Source: Pseudomonas alkylphenolica
Lineage (GTDB): Bacteria > Pseudomonadota > Gammaproteobacteria > Pseudomonadales > Pseudomonadaceae
NCBI RefSeq assembly: GCF_016009175.1
Contig: NZ_JADUCM010000019.1
Coordinates: 34,194 to 98,193 of the forward strand
Reading direction: 5' to 3'
DNA length: 64,000 nucleotides
Shown: piece after piece, positions 8,331-17,304 of the stretch
Numbering within the stretch: position 1 is the first letter of the stretch
How the letters are laid out: each line of letters starts with the position of its first letter
Made by a program: the position numbers and the translations under genes
The notes under the pieces: generated by a model
The model's database searches: none
What the model was told of the DNA's origin: nothing
Seen by the model: the letters and a program-made list of their open reading frames with translations, nothing else

Positions 8331-10046
8331 TCAGCGACGAATACGGGCCTGCAGGAACGACAGGACATCGGCTACCGGCAAGGACTGGGCTTCGCTTTCG
8401 GTACGTTGTTTGTACTCCAGCTTGCCTTCGGCCAGGCCGCGATCGCTGACGACGATGCGGTGCGGGATACCAATCAGCTCCATGTCGGCGAACTTGATGC
8501 CGGGGCTGGTCTTCTTGTCGCGGTCGTCCAGCAGGACTTCGAAACCTGCCGCGGTCAATTCGGCGTACAGCTTGTCAGTGGCCTGACGGACTTCCTCGGT
8601 TTCATAACGCAGAGGCACCAGAGCGATCTGGAACGGTGCCAGGGCGTCACTCCAGATAATGCCCTTGTCGTCGTAGTTCTGCTCGATGGCGGCGGCTACC
8701 ACGCGGGAAACGCCGATGCCGTAGCAACCCATGCTCAGGGTTACCGGCTTGCCGTTTTCACCCAGTACCTGGCACTTGAGCGCCTCGCTGTACTTGGTGC
8801 CGAGCTGGAAGATATGGCCGACTTCGATGCCGCGCTTGATCACCAGGGTGCCCTGGCCATCCGGGCTCGGGTCGCCCTCTACGACGTTGCGCAGGTCGGC
8901 GACCTGTGGAACCGGCAGGTCACGTTCCCAGTTGACGCCGAAGTAGTGCTTGTCATCGATGTTGGCACCGATGCCGAAATCGCTCATCAGTGCGACCGAG
9001 CGGTCGATGATGCAAGGCAGCGGCAGGTTCAGCGGGCCGAGAGAGCCTGCGCCGGCGCCGATGGCATCGCGCAGCTCTTCGTCACTGGCCATGACCAGTG
9101 GGCTCGCGACTTCTGCCAGGTTGGCAGCCTTGATCTCGTTCAGTTCGTGGTCGCCACGAACGATCAGGGCAATCAGCTTGCCTTCTTCGGCAGCGTGGAC
9201 AATCAGGGTCTTGACGGTCTTTTCGATCGCCAGGCCGTAGTTTTCTACCAGCTGGGTGATGGTCTTGGCGTCCGGGGTGTCGACCAGACGCAGCTCTTCA
9301 GTTGGCGCCGGGCGCACGGTTTCCCGTGGAATGGCCTCGGCCTTTTCAATGTTGGCGGCGTAGTCGGAGCTGTCGCTGAAGATCACATCGTCTTCACCAG
9401 AGTCGGCCAACACATGGAATTCGTGGGAGTAACTGCCACCGATAGAGCCGGTGTCTGCCTGCACTGGGCGGAAGTCCAGGCCCAGGCGGGTAAAGATGTT
9501 GCTGTACGCCAGGTGCATGCGGTCGTAGGTTTCCTGCAGGGAAGCCTGGTCGGCATGGAAGGAGTAGGCGTCCTTCATGATGAACTCGCGGCCACGCATC
9601 AGGCCGAAGCGCGGACGGATCTCGTCACGGAACTTGGTCTGGATCTGGTACATGTTCAATGGCAGCTGTTTATAGCTGTTGAGCTCGTTGCGCGCGAGGT
9701 CGGTGATCACTTCTTCGTGGGTCGGGCCCACACAGAAGTCACGACCATGGCGGTCTTTCAGTCGCAGCAGCTCAGGGCCGTACTGTTCCCAGCGGCCGGA
9801 CTCCTGCCACAGCTCGGCGGGCTGGATGCTTGGCATCAGCACTTCCAGGGCGCCAGCGGCATTCATTTCCTCGCGGACCACGGTTTCAACCTTGCGCATC
9901 ACCCGAAGGCCCATCGGCAGCCAGGTATAAAGGCCGGAAGCGAGCTTGCGGATCATGCCGGCGCGCAGCATGAGCTGGTGGCTGATGACGACTGCGTCGG
10001 ACGGGGTTTCTTTCTGGGTAGCGAGCAAATATTGACTGGTGCGCAT
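8331..10046 (-). CDS. proS: Prolyl-tRNA synthetase
   Basis: 571-residue bacterial-type class IIa ProRS, starting MRTSQYLLATQKETP. It has the class II motif 2 region (TKFRDEIRPRFGLMRGREF) and the long insertion domain between motifs 2 and 3 used for editing Ala-tRNAPro. Motif 3 (GCYGIGVSR) and a C-terminal anticodon-binding domain (LLDDRDKKTSPGIKFADMEL) complete it. An upstream in-frame extension of 38 codons lacks any synthetase-like sequence and was not used. It charges tRNA-Pro in the cytosol. Confidence 0.97.
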   Translation of the reverse strand: MRTSQYLLATQKETPSDAVVISHQLMLRAGMIRKLASGLYTWLPMGLRVMRKVETVVREEMNAAGALEVLMPSIQPAELWQESGRWEQYGPELLRLKDRHGRDFCVGPTHEEVITDLARNELNSYKQLPLNMYQIQTKFRDEIRPRFGLMRGREFIMKDAYSFHADQASLQETYDRMHLAYSNIFTRLGLDFRPVQADTGSIGGSYSHEFHVLADSGEDDVIFSDSSDYAANIEKAEAIPRETVRPAPTEELRLVDTPDAKTITQLVENYGLAIEKTVKTLIVHAAEEGKLIALIVRGDHELNEIKAANLAEVASPLVMASDEELRDAIGAGAGSLGPLNLPLPCIIDRSVALMSDFGIGANIDDKHYFGVNWERDLPVPQVADLRNVVEGDPSPDGQGTLVIKRGIEVGHIFQLGTKYSEALKCQVLGENGKPVTLSMGCYGIGVSRVVAAAIEQNYDDKGIIWSDALAPFQIALVPLRYETEEVRQATDKLYAELTAAGFEVLLDDRDKKTSPGIKFADMELIGIPHRIVVSDRGLAEGKLEYKQRTESEAQSLPVADVLSFLQARIRR

Positions 10047-10161
10047 GGTAGGCCGTTGTCGGTTGCTTAAGACTTTAAATGACCCCGCATTGTACGGGGG
10101 CGATTCGATGGCGTACAGGATGCCGGAGCGTGAAGCCGTTGTCAGCCCGAATCGAGACAAG

Positions 10162-10188
10162 AAAAAGCCCGGCAGTGCCGGGCTTTTT
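10162..10188 (-). terminator. Terminator of the oprD-type porin gene
   Basis: A-run, GCCCGGC AGT GCCGGGC, T-run. The symmetric arms could act on both strands. It lies 27 bases past the porin stop codon. Confidence 0.85.
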
Positions 10189-10215
10189 GTGCTGGGAGTA
10201 CTGAAAGCCCGGGGC

Positions 10216-11523
10216 TTACAGGATGCTCAGCGGGTATTCCACGATCAGACGCAGTTCGTCGATCGATGGCGAACCGTAGTAAACGCCGTCGCCGGAACGG
10301 TAGGTCGCTTGACGAACGCGCAGGCTCAGGTCCTTGGCAGGGCCTTCTTGCAGCACGTACTTCACGTCGATGTCGCGTTCCCATTCCTTGCCGTCGTCGG
10401 TGGTACGGGTCTTGGCGTCGGTACCTTTGACATAGCGGGTCATGAAGGTCAGGCCTGGAACGCCGAACTCGGCGAAGTTCAGGTCGTAACGTGCCTGGTA
10501 GGACTTCTCGTCTTCGGCGTTGAAGTCGGAACGGGCGATGGAGTTGGCCAGGAAGATGGAGCCGCCGCCGTCGATGCCGTAGGCATAGTCGCCGTCGCCG
10601 CTCAGCGCCTGATAGGCCAAGGTGAAGGTGTGAGCGCCAATGTTGTAAGCGCCCGACAGGCTGAACGCGGTGTTGTCCAGTTCGCCGCCGAAGGTGCGGT
10701 AGGCACCGGTGCGGTTCTCGCCCTGGGACTTGGTGTCATAGATGTTGAAGTCGAACACCAGGCCCTGGTTGTCGTTGATCGGCAGCGCCCAGTTGATGTT
10801 GCCGTACCACTTGCGGAAGTGATCTTCGACGTGGGAGTAGTAAACGCTGGTGGTCAGGTTGTCGGTGAAGCCGTAGGTGCCACCGATGACGTCAGCCTGG
10901 GTCAGGCCAGGGTTTTTGTTACGGTCATCGTCCAGGCCACCGATGCTGTCGTGGTACGACTGAGACTGGGCGTTCAGCGCGGTGAAGTGACCGGCGTTCA
11001 GTTCAAGGCCTTTGATTTCCTTGCTGGTCAGCAAGAAGCCTTCAACGGTTTCAGGCAACAGACGGCTGTCGTCGGTGGCCAGGACCGGCATAGCGGTGAA
11101 CTGGGTGCCGTATTTGAGTACGGTGTCGGAGATGCGCATCTTGACCGCGCCGCCGCCTTCAGAGAAGGAGTCTTCGGAGCGACCGTCGGCGCCAGATGGG
11201 AACTGGCCAGTACCGGCGCGACCTTTGCCGCTGTCCAGTTTCAGGCCGAGCATGCCGATGGCGTCAACGCCGAAGCCTACGGTGCCTTGGGTGAAGCCGG
11301 ACTCGTAAGTACCGAGGAAGCCCAGGCCGGTTTCTTCAACGCGGCTTTGATCATCGTGGTCTACGTTACGGAAGTCGCGGCTGAAATACAGCATGCGGGT
11401 TTTAACATCGAGCTTGCTGTCTTCGAGAAACCCTTTGGACTCATCTTGAGACGAGGCCATTGCCATTTGCGAGGTGCCGGCGGCAACAGCCAGGGCGAGA
11501 ACGCTCCACTTCATCACGCGCAT
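10216..11523 (-). CDS. oprD: OprD-family outer-membrane porin
   Basis: 435 residues with a Sec signal peptide (MRVMKWSVLALAVAAGTSQMAMA) and alternating beta-strand pattern. It has the OprD-family opening KGFLEDSKLDVKTRMLYFSRDFR. It ends in a strand beginning RLIVEYPLSIL, as expected for 18-stranded OprD porins. The family takes up basic amino acids, small peptides or carboxylates; OprD of P. aeruginosa also admits carbapenems. The position beside the HIT and slyX genes and near proS matches that of P. aeruginosa oprD, which supports orthology. The substrate is not proven. Ribosome site AAGGAG precedes the ATG. Confidence 0.88.
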   Translation of the reverse strand: MRVMKWSVLALAVAAGTSQMAMASSQDESKGFLEDSKLDVKTRMLYFSRDFRNVDHDDQSRVEETGLGFLGTYESGFTQGTVGFGVDAIGMLGLKLDSGKGRAGTGQFPSGADGRSEDSFSEGGGAVKMRISDTVLKYGTQFTAMPVLATDDSRLLPETVEGFLLTSKEIKGLELNAGHFTALNAQSQSYHDSIGGLDDDRNKNPGLTQADVIGGTYGFTDNLTTSVYYSHVEDHFRKWYGNINWALPINDNQGLVFDFNIYDTKSQGENRTGAYRTFGGELDNTAFSLSGAYNIGAHTFTLAYQALSGDGDYAYGIDGGGSIFLANSIARSDFNAEDEKSYQARYDLNFAEFGVPGLTFMTRYVKGTDAKTRTTDDGKEWERDIDVKYVLQEGPAKDLSLRVRQATYRSGDGVYYGSPSIDELRLIVEYPLSIL

Positions 11524-12334
11524 CGTGATTTGCTCCTTTGGTTTTTAGGAAGAGTACTGCCGTCGTCGATTGGTTTTTTTATACGACGCGGCTCTTTCTT
11601 TTTGTGTCGGCGGAAATGTATATCACGCAGACTGTTGTTGGCGATATGGGGGAGTAGATCCTTTCGGTAACTTTACGGCCATGTCGCTAACGGTTAAATC
11701 CCTGTCGCAAATCACGTCCCGGTTTTATGCGGGTCGTACAACGCCAGCGCTGTTCTGTGCGGCTTAAGGGTAGGTAAAAAAAATCTAACCCCGACACGCC
11801 GAACTCCCTGGTTCACCCATGCAGCTGTGTTATTTGTCGCGCTTCACCGCAATGCAGGTGTCGTGCCGACTGTGGCAGAGGAGGATGCAACAAGCGTGCA
11901 CAAACGCTAGACCAGTTCACGAATTTTTCACGCTGGAGCCGATGAAAGGCGCAAAACACCGTAAATCCGGGGGGCTAAGATCCATTGGTTTGCGCAGACA
12001 GGTTGTTTGGGAATAAAGGTAGAAACTGTCTTTACGGTCAAATCGTTACCGTGCAACCGCTCTGCTGGGTAGTTTCCGGATGTTTACGGGGCCGCCTGTG
12101 GTTGGCAAGCCTCATTTTGGTGCGAAAAGTAGCGTTTCATTCTCCCGCAGGTTGTTACCTGCTCGTTTAGCGGAAACACCACTGTAGAAGTAGCCAAAAC
12201 GGTGCGTTTCGACGTGTTGGCGCGGGCTTGGCCATGTACCGGTGGGCGAACGGCGGTATCCTGATCACCTGTGGCCTGCTGCGCGGGTTAAACTGGCGCG
12301 GGCAACGTACTAAATAGTTTCAGGAGAGCTCCCT
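11524..12334. other. 811-base non-coding region between oprD and the HIT gene
   Basis: I see no credible gene here; open frames are short, lack ribosome sites and look unlike their neighbours in codon use. The region is less GC-rich than flanking genes. It must hold the divergent control regions of oprD and the HIT-slyX unit. The heptamer TTTACGG occurs at 11672-11678, 12031-12037 and 12083-12089 and in inverted orientation at 11959-11965. The meaning of these copies is unknown. Confidence 0.6.
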
Positions 12335-12760
12335 GTGTTTGCTTTGGATCTGCGTCTTAAAGACGACACCTATGTGCTTGGGGATTTTCCTCTTTGCCGA
12401 TTGCTGTTAAGCAAGGATGCGAACTATCCCTGGTTCATCCTGGTGCCGCGCCGTGCCGATATCAGTGAGTTGTTTCAATTGAATGACGCCGATCAGGCGC
12501 AGCTCTGGAAAGAAACCACTTTTCTGGCCGAAGTCCTGAAAGATGGTTTTGACGCCGACAAGATGAATGTTGCAACCCTGGGCAATGTTGTCGCGCAACT
12601 GCATATGCATGTCATTGTTCGTCGGCGTAACGATCCTGCCTGGCCGTCTCCGGTATGGGGGCACACGCCAGCCACTGCTTACACCAATGAACAGGTTGCT
12701 CAGTTGCGCGAGCGGCTGAAAGCGTTACTCAATGATGACTTCACAGTTGCCGAGGTGTGA
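12335..12760 (+). CDS. HIT-family nucleotide-binding hydrolase
   Basis: 141 residues. The histidine-triad segment reads NVVAQLHMHVIVRRRND, so the first of the three triad positions is Gln while the second and third are His. The latter, containing the nucleophile, are retained. HIT proteins hydrolyse or transfer nucleotidyl groups, for example from adenosine 5'-phosphoramidates. The start is GTG with AGGAG eight bases upstream. The slyX start follows after three bases, so the two are probably one operon. The substrate is unknown. Confidence 0.88.
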   Translation: MFALDLRLKDDTYVLGDFPLCRLLLSKDANYPWFILVPRRADISELFQLNDADQAQLWKETTFLAEVLKDGFDADKMNVATLGNVVAQLHMHVIVRRRNDPAWPSPVWGHTPATAYTNEQVAQLRERLKALLNDDFTVAEV

Positions 12761-12763
12761 GCA

Positions 12764-12970
12764 ATGACACTTGAAGCGCGGGTAACCGAGTTGGAGAGTC
12801 GCCTGGCATTCCAGGACGATACGTTGCAGGCCCTGAACGATGTGCTGGTCGATCAGCAGCGCGTGGTGGAGCGTTTGCAGTTGCAGATGGCGGCCTTGCT
12901 CAAGCGTTATGAGGAAATGGTCGGCCAGTACCAGAGCAGCGAAGAAGAAGCGCCGCCGCCTCATTACTGA
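12764..12970 (+). CDS. slyX: SlyX family protein
   Basis: 68-residue protein, almost entirely a coiled coil (VTELESRLAFQDDTLQALNDVLVDQQ...), with the proline-rich PPPHY tail characteristic of SlyX. This is the normal length for the family. The molecular function is unknown. It directly follows the HIT gene and is ended by a strong hairpin. Confidence 0.93.
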   Translation: MTLEARVTELESRLAFQDDTLQALNDVLVDQQRVVERLQLQMAALLKRYEEMVGQYQSSEEEAPPPHY

Positions 12971-12988
12971 TCTGCCCGGCGTGCAGGC

Positions 12989-13028
12989 AATAAAAAACCG
13001 CGGTCGCCAAGGCGCCGCGGTTTTTTAT
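12989..13028. terminator. Bidirectional terminator between slyX and the cold-shock gene
   Basis: Long symmetric hairpin with A-run, CCGCGG and CGCC arms on the left mirrored by GGCG, CCGCGG and T-run on the right, with a 2-base centre. It lies between convergent genes. Confidence 0.9.
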
Positions 13029-13038
13029 TGCAGCACGA

Positions 13039-13629
13039 TCAGCGGCGGGGCGCGGCAATCACGTCTTCGGCCTGCAGGCCTTTGTCGCGGTTCATTACCG
13101 AGAACTCCACGCGTTGACCTTCGACCAGCACGCGATGGCCTTCACCGCGGATAGCGCGGAAGTGAACGAAGATGTCATCCCCTGAGTCGCGGGAGATGAA
13201 ACCGAAGCCCTTGGAGGTGTTGAACCACTTGACCGTGCCGGTATCTCGGTTGGTCATGTCGTACTGGGTGTGCTGCTGGCTGCGCGCGCTACCGGTTTTG
13301 AGGAAACCGGCAATCAGGTGCAGGAGTACTGCCAGCAGGGTGCTGCCCAGGGCGGGCAGGTTACCCAGTTCCGGGCGCGCCAGCAGGGTCAGTGTCTGCA
13401 GTACCACCGCCGCCACCAGCAAGACACTGGCCGCGCGCTGCAGGTGCAGGCGTGTGCCTTTATAGTGCTGTGGCAGTACCGGGGCGAGGAGCAGGTTGAG
13501 CAGCCCGAAAAGTGCCAGGTAGACGGCCTCCGGTTGCTGCAGCAGGGGCGCTGCGTCGGTACGCAGGCTGGGTATGAAGGACAGCAGCAAGGCTGCAACG
13601 CCCGTCAGCAAGTGGACGATCTTGAACAT
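13039..13629 (-). CDS. Membrane-anchored cold-shock domain protein
   Basis: 196 residues in two parts. Residues 1-112 are hydrophobic with about four membrane segments (1-20, 36-55, 66-85, 92-112). Residues 130-194 are a complete cold-shock domain with RNP1 (KGFGFI) and RNP2 (DIFVHF). Ordinary CspA-type proteins are about 70 residues, so this is a fusion that should hold a nucleic-acid-binding domain at the inner membrane. Met125 (codon at 13255-13257) begins a normal-length Csp, but no ribosome site precedes it. The same architecture occurs at this locus in other pseudomonads. The RNA partner is unknown. Confidence 0.88.
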   Translation of the reverse strand: MFKIVHLLTGVAALLLSFIPSLRTDAAPLLQQPEAVYLALFGLLNLLLAPVLPQHYKGTRLHLQRAASVLLVAAVVLQTLTLLARPELGNLPALGSTLLAVLLHLIAGFLKTGSARSQQHTQYDMTNRDTGTVKWFNTSKGFGFISRDSGDDIFVHFRAIRGEGHRVLVEGQRVEFSVMNRDKGLQAEDVIAAPRR

Positions 13630-13950
13630 GTTGGTTGGCTCACATTAATAAGGCATATCACAGGAAGAGCTGACATCACGGCGCGCATCGGCTTAAAAAG
13701 CGCAAAAACGTGAGAAAAGGTCAGCCTATGCGCCTCTGGTTTGACTATCGTCAGAGGCGGCACGCTGCCTATTTAACAGCAAAGCCCAAGGCATCTCAAA
13801 TCATCGGCAAACCGTGTGTCGATTGCTGTGGGCACGGGCCTGCGGTACCTGCAGCACTGTGTCGCGGTCAGAAGGCTGCGGTGCCGGGAAAGTATTGATA
13901 CAGTGAGACGGACCTGCTTGATGATCAAGCATCATGGAAAGGGGAATGGC

Positions 13951-14424
13951 ATGGCTATTGATATCGGTATCAGCGAAGAAGATCGCAAGTCCATTGTCGA
14001 TGGGTTGTCGCGACTGTTATCGGATACTTATGTACTTTATCTGAAGACCCATAACTTTCACTGGAACGTGACTGGCCCGGCCTTCCGCACGTTGCACTTG
14101 ATGTTCGAAGAGCAATACAACGAACTGGCCCTGGCCGTGGATTCGATTGCCGAGCGCATTCGTGCGCTGGGCTTCCCGGCACCGGGTGCCTATTCGATTT
14201 ATGCCCGGCTTTCTTCCATTAAAGAGGAGGAAGGGGTGCCGGCGGCCAACGAGATGATCAAGCAGCTGGTCGAGGGGCAGGAGGCGGTGACCCGCACCGC
14301 CCGCAGTATCTTCCCGTTGCTCGACAAGGTCAGTGATGAGCCGACGGCCGACCTGCTGACCCAGCGCATGCAGGTGCACGAGAAAACTGCCTGGATGCTG
14401 CGTTCGCTGCTGGAAGGCAAGTAA
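13951..14424 (+). CDS. dps: Dps-like ferritin (DNA-protection / iron-storage protein)
   Basis: 157 residues. The Dps ferroxidase-centre pattern is visible: His in HNFHWNVTGP, His and Glu in TLHLMFEEQY, and Asp and Glu in AVDSIAERI. The protein should form a 12-subunit shell that oxidises Fe2+ with hydrogen peroxide. The ATG at 13951 follows GGAAAGGGG; earlier in-frame codons give an unrelated basic extension. It lies between the cold-shock gene and the fmdB-aspS region, as the dpsL gene does in P. aeruginosa. The N-terminus lacks the Lys-rich tail that E. coli Dps uses for DNA binding, so DNA binding is doubtful. Confidence 0.9.
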   Translation: MAIDIGISEEDRKSIVDGLSRLLSDTYVLYLKTHNFHWNVTGPAFRTLHLMFEEQYNELALAVDSIAERIRALGFPAPGAYSIYARLSSIKEEEGVPAANEMIKQLVEGQEAVTRTARSIFPLLDKVSDEPTADLLTQRMQVHEKTAWMLRSLLEGK

Positions 14425-14452
14425 CCCGGCAGCCTCCGGACAGAAGCAGAAT

Positions 14453-14490
14453 AATTGCCCGGATTAACCGCAGGTTCGGGCAATTTTTAC
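14453..14490 (+). terminator. Terminator of the dps-like gene
   Basis: AATTGCCCG / CGGGCAATT outer stem with an inner AACC/GGTT stem, followed by TTTT. Confidence 0.85.
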
Positions 14491-14669
14491 TATCAGGGAA
14501 AGCATTCTACCGTTGCAATAAACCTGCTCACTTGCCGAGTAGTCCTACAGACAGAGTAAGCCAGTCTGCTGGAAGCAATAAATACGTCAGCGCTTTATTA
14601 GGGGACGCTCCTGAGTGAAGGCAATCGCTCGGGGTTATTTCCCTGTTAATCAGCGCGAGTGGTGGTTGT

Positions 14670-14999
14670 ATGTCTTCATGGATGAATCGCGGAAGCCGGG
14701 TGTCGGGTAAGGCGGGCACGAAAGGCGTCGATCCGTTCGACGCAGGCTTTAATATGGGGCTGGCCCAGCCGTTGTCGCGCTCGGTGCGCTTGAACGGATT
14801 CGCGACCTGTTTGCGCCTGGAGGAAATCTACTGGCGCATTCTCGAGCGAATCGCCGAGGCCAATCAGTGCTCGGTCAACGCGGTGTTGTCCTATGTCGAC
14901 CGTGAAGTGCACCTGCGTCATGGCGGGGTTAAAAATTTCAGCGGCCTGATCCGGGTGGTCTGTGTGGCGTATCTGCTCGGTGGACAGGTGGCACGCTAG
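14670..14999 (+). CDS. Ribbon-helix-helix (RHH_4-type) DNA-binding protein
   Basis: 109 residues. The C-terminal two thirds (SVRLNGFATCLRLEEIYWRILERIAE...GGVKNFSGLIRVVC) match the RHH_4 type. Here a beta strand with the SVRLNG motif is followed by two helices, as in Arc/MetJ-like regulators. The N-terminal 35 residues are low in predicted structure. It stands alone between dps and fmdB with no obvious operon partner. An alternative start is ATG at 14682. The target is unknown. Confidence 0.78.
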   Translation: MSSWMNRGSRVSGKAGTKGVDPFDAGFNMGLAQPLSRSVRLNGFATCLRLEEIYWRILERIAEANQCSVNAVLSYVDREVHLRHGGVKNFSGLIRVVCVAYLLGGQVAR

Positions 15000-15092
15000 T
15001 CGGTTGCCGGGCTGCACAGCACTCCTTAACCATATATAATCCCGCTCTTTACTGCCTGAATCAGCCTGTGCTGTGGTTAACGAGACGCGCCT

Positions 15093-15314
15093 ATGCCCCT
15101 GTACGACTATCAATGTGCTTCCTGTAATCACCAGATGGAAGTCCTCCAGAAGATCAGCGCCGCAGCGCTGACCGATTGCCCGGCGTGTCAGAAGCCCGAG
15201 CTGAAGAAACTGATTTCTGCCCCGGGCTTCCGCCTGGGCGGTACCGGCTGGTACGAAACCGATTTCAAGACCGGCGCGAAAAAGAACCTTGCAAGCGGCG
15301 ACAAGGCCGACTGA
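15093..15314 (+). CDS. FmdB-family zinc-ribbon protein
   Basis: 73 residues. The N-terminal zinc ribbon MPLYDYQCASC...CPACQ provides two CxxC pairs, and a Ser/Gly-rich C-terminal tail (GGTGWYETDF) is typical of the family. The function is uncharacterised; FmdB was proposed as a regulatory protein in methylotrophs. It lies 94 bases before aspS and is commonly adjacent to it in pseudomonads. Confidence 0.9.
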   Translation: MPLYDYQCASCNHQMEVLQKISAAALTDCPACQKPELKKLISAPGFRLGGTGWYETDFKTGAKKNLASGDKAD

Positions 15315-15408
15315 GTTGAATTGCACCGGCAGGGTCTTGCACTATTAGCCCTTTGGGGCGCCAAGGCCTCCACTGAACACACGAATGACGAGAAGCGAAA
15401 CCACCATC

Positions 15409-17184
15409 ATGATGCGCAGCCATTATTGCGGCCAACTGAACGAGAGCCTGGAAGGTCAGGAAATTACCCTTTGCGGATGGGTCCATCGTCGCCGCGACCA
15501 CGGCGGGGTGATTTTCCTCGATATCCGTGACCGCGAAGGCATGGCCCAGGTCGTCTTCGACCCGGATCGCGCAGAAAGCTTTGCCGCCGCCGACCGCGTG
15601 CGCAGCGAATACGTGGTACAGATCACCGGCAAGGTGCGTCCGCGTCCGGCTGGCGCTGTGAACGCCAACATGGCCTCCGGTGCCATCGAAGTACTGGGTT
15701 ACGAGCTGACCGTTCTCAACGAGGCCGAAACCCCGCCGTTCCCGCTGAACGAATTCTCCGATGTTGGCGAAGAAACCCGCCTGCGCTACCGCTTCATCGA
15801 CCTGCGTCGTCCGGAAATGGCCGAGAAGCTGCGTCTGCGTTCGCGCATCACCTCCAGCATCCGTCGTTACCTCGACGAGAACGGCTTCCTCGACGTCGAG
15901 ACGCCGATCCTCACCCGTGCCACGCCAGAAGGTGCGCGTGACTACCTGGTGCCAAGCCGTACCCACGCCGGCAGTTTCTTCGCCCTGCCGCAATCGCCTC
16001 AGCTGTTCAAGCAGCTGCTGATGGTCGCCGGTTTCGACCGCTACTATCAGATCGCCAAGTGCTTCCGTGACGAAGACTTGCGTGCCGACCGTCAGCCGGA
16101 ATTCACCCAGATCGACATCGAGACCAGCTTCCTCGACGAGTCCGAGATCATGGGCATTACCGAGAAGATGATCCGCAAGCTGTTCAAGGAAGTGCTGGAC
16201 CTGGAATTCGGCGAATTCCCGCACATGACCTTCGAAGAGGCCATGCGCCGCTACGGTTCCGACAAGCCTGACCTGCGTAACCCGCTGGAATTGGTAGACG
16301 TCGCCGACCAGCTCAAGGACGTCGAGTTCAAGGTCTTCAGTGGTCCGGCCAACGATCCTAAATGCCGCGTTGCCGCGCTGCGCGTGCCGGGTGCTGCGAG
16401 CATGCCGCGTAGCCGCATCGACGAATACACCAAGTTTGTCGGCATCTACGGTGCCAAAGGCCTGGCGTACATCAAGGTCAACGAGCGCGCCAAGGGCGTC
16501 GAAGGCCTGCAGTCGCCAATCGTCAAGAACATCCCCGAGGCCAACCTGAACGTGATCCTCGATCGCGTTGGTGCGGTCGATGGCGACATCGTGTTCTTCG
16601 GCGCCGACAAGGCCAAGATCGTCAGCGAAGCGCTGGGTGCGCTGCGTCTGAAGGTCGGTACCGACTTCAACCTGCTCACCTGCGAGTGGGCGCCGATGTG
16701 GGTCGTCGACTTCCCGATGTTCGAAGAGAACGACGACGGCAGCTTCACCGCGTTGCACCACCCGTTCACCGCGCCGAAGTGCTCGCCTGAAGAGCTGGAA
16801 GCGAACCCGGCAACGGCGCTGTCGCGTGCCTACGACATGGTCCTCAACGGTACCGAGCTGGGTGGCGGTTCGATCCGTATCCACCGCAAGGAAATGCAAC
16901 AGGCGGTCTTCCGTCTGCTGGGTATCGAGGCGGCCGAACAGGAAGAGAAGTTCGGCTTCCTGCTTGACGCCCTGAAGTTCGGTGCACCACCGCACGGTGG
17001 CCTGGCCTTCGGCCTGGACCGTCTGGTCATGCTGATGACCGGCGCCCAGTCGATTCGTGAAGTCATCGCCTTCCCGAAAACCCAGAGCGCTGCGTGCGTC
17101 ATGACCCAGGCGCCTGGCCTGGTCGACGCCAAGGCCCTGCGTGAGCTGCATATCCGTCTGCGCGAACAGCCCAAGGCTGAGTAA
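15409..17184 (+). CDS. aspS: Aspartyl-tRNA synthetase
   Basis: 591-residue bacterial class IIb enzyme. It has an N-terminal OB-fold anticodon-binding domain (ITLCGWVHRRRDHGGVIFLD), class II motif 2 (FRDEDLRADRQPEFTQ), the GAD insertion domain and motif 3 (GGLAFGLDRLVML). The start is placed at the second in-frame ATG because homologues begin MMRSHYCGQLNE and the earlier ATG lacks a site. The P. aeruginosa enzyme is known to be non-discriminating, charging tRNA-Asn as well. Whether that holds here is inference. Confidence 0.97.
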   Translation: MMRSHYCGQLNESLEGQEITLCGWVHRRRDHGGVIFLDIRDREGMAQVVFDPDRAESFAAADRVRSEYVVQITGKVRPRPAGAVNANMASGAIEVLGYELTVLNEAETPPFPLNEFSDVGEETRLRYRFIDLRRPEMAEKLRLRSRITSSIRRYLDENGFLDVETPILTRATPEGARDYLVPSRTHAGSFFALPQSPQLFKQLLMVAGFDRYYQIAKCFRDEDLRADRQPEFTQIDIETSFLDESEIMGITEKMIRKLFKEVLDLEFGEFPHMTFEEAMRRYGSDKPDLRNPLELVDVADQLKDVEFKVFSGPANDPKCRVAALRVPGAASMPRSRIDEYTKFVGIYGAKGLAYIKVNERAKGVEGLQSPIVKNIPEANLNVILDRVGAVDGDIVFFGADKAKIVSEALGALRLKVGTDFNLLTCEWAPMWVVDFPMFEENDDGSFTALHHPFTAPKCSPEELEANPATALSRAYDMVLNGTELGGGSIRIHRKEMQQAVFRLLGIEAAEQEEKFGFLLDALKFGAPPHGGLAFGLDRLVMLMTGAQSIREVIAFPKTQSAACVMTQAPGLVDAKALRELHIRLREQPKAE

Positions 17185-17304
17185 GCGGACCCCGGGCGCA
17201 TCCAAATGGATGCGCCTTTGCGTTAAGCAGTACTGATTTTATGGTTCCTGCCGGGTTTGTGCCGGGCAGGGGCATGGCATTGTTTCAAAGGATTCGGAGT
17301 CGTT

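Noticed and set aside
8406..10070. 554-codon open frame antisense to proS
   Set aside because: A shadow of the proS coding pattern; the protein has no plausible fold or motif.
10039..11670. 543-codon open frame antisense to oprD
   Set aside because: It spans the proS start, a terminator and the porin gene, so it cannot be a natural unit.
11570..12170. Three small open frames in the oprD-HIT gap
   Set aside because: No ribosome sites, Cys-rich improbable translations and overlap with one another.
15265..17205. 646-codon open frame antisense to aspS
   Set aside because: It mirrors the high-GC third-position pattern of aspS, has no recognisable domain and no ribosome site; the aspS frame is certain.
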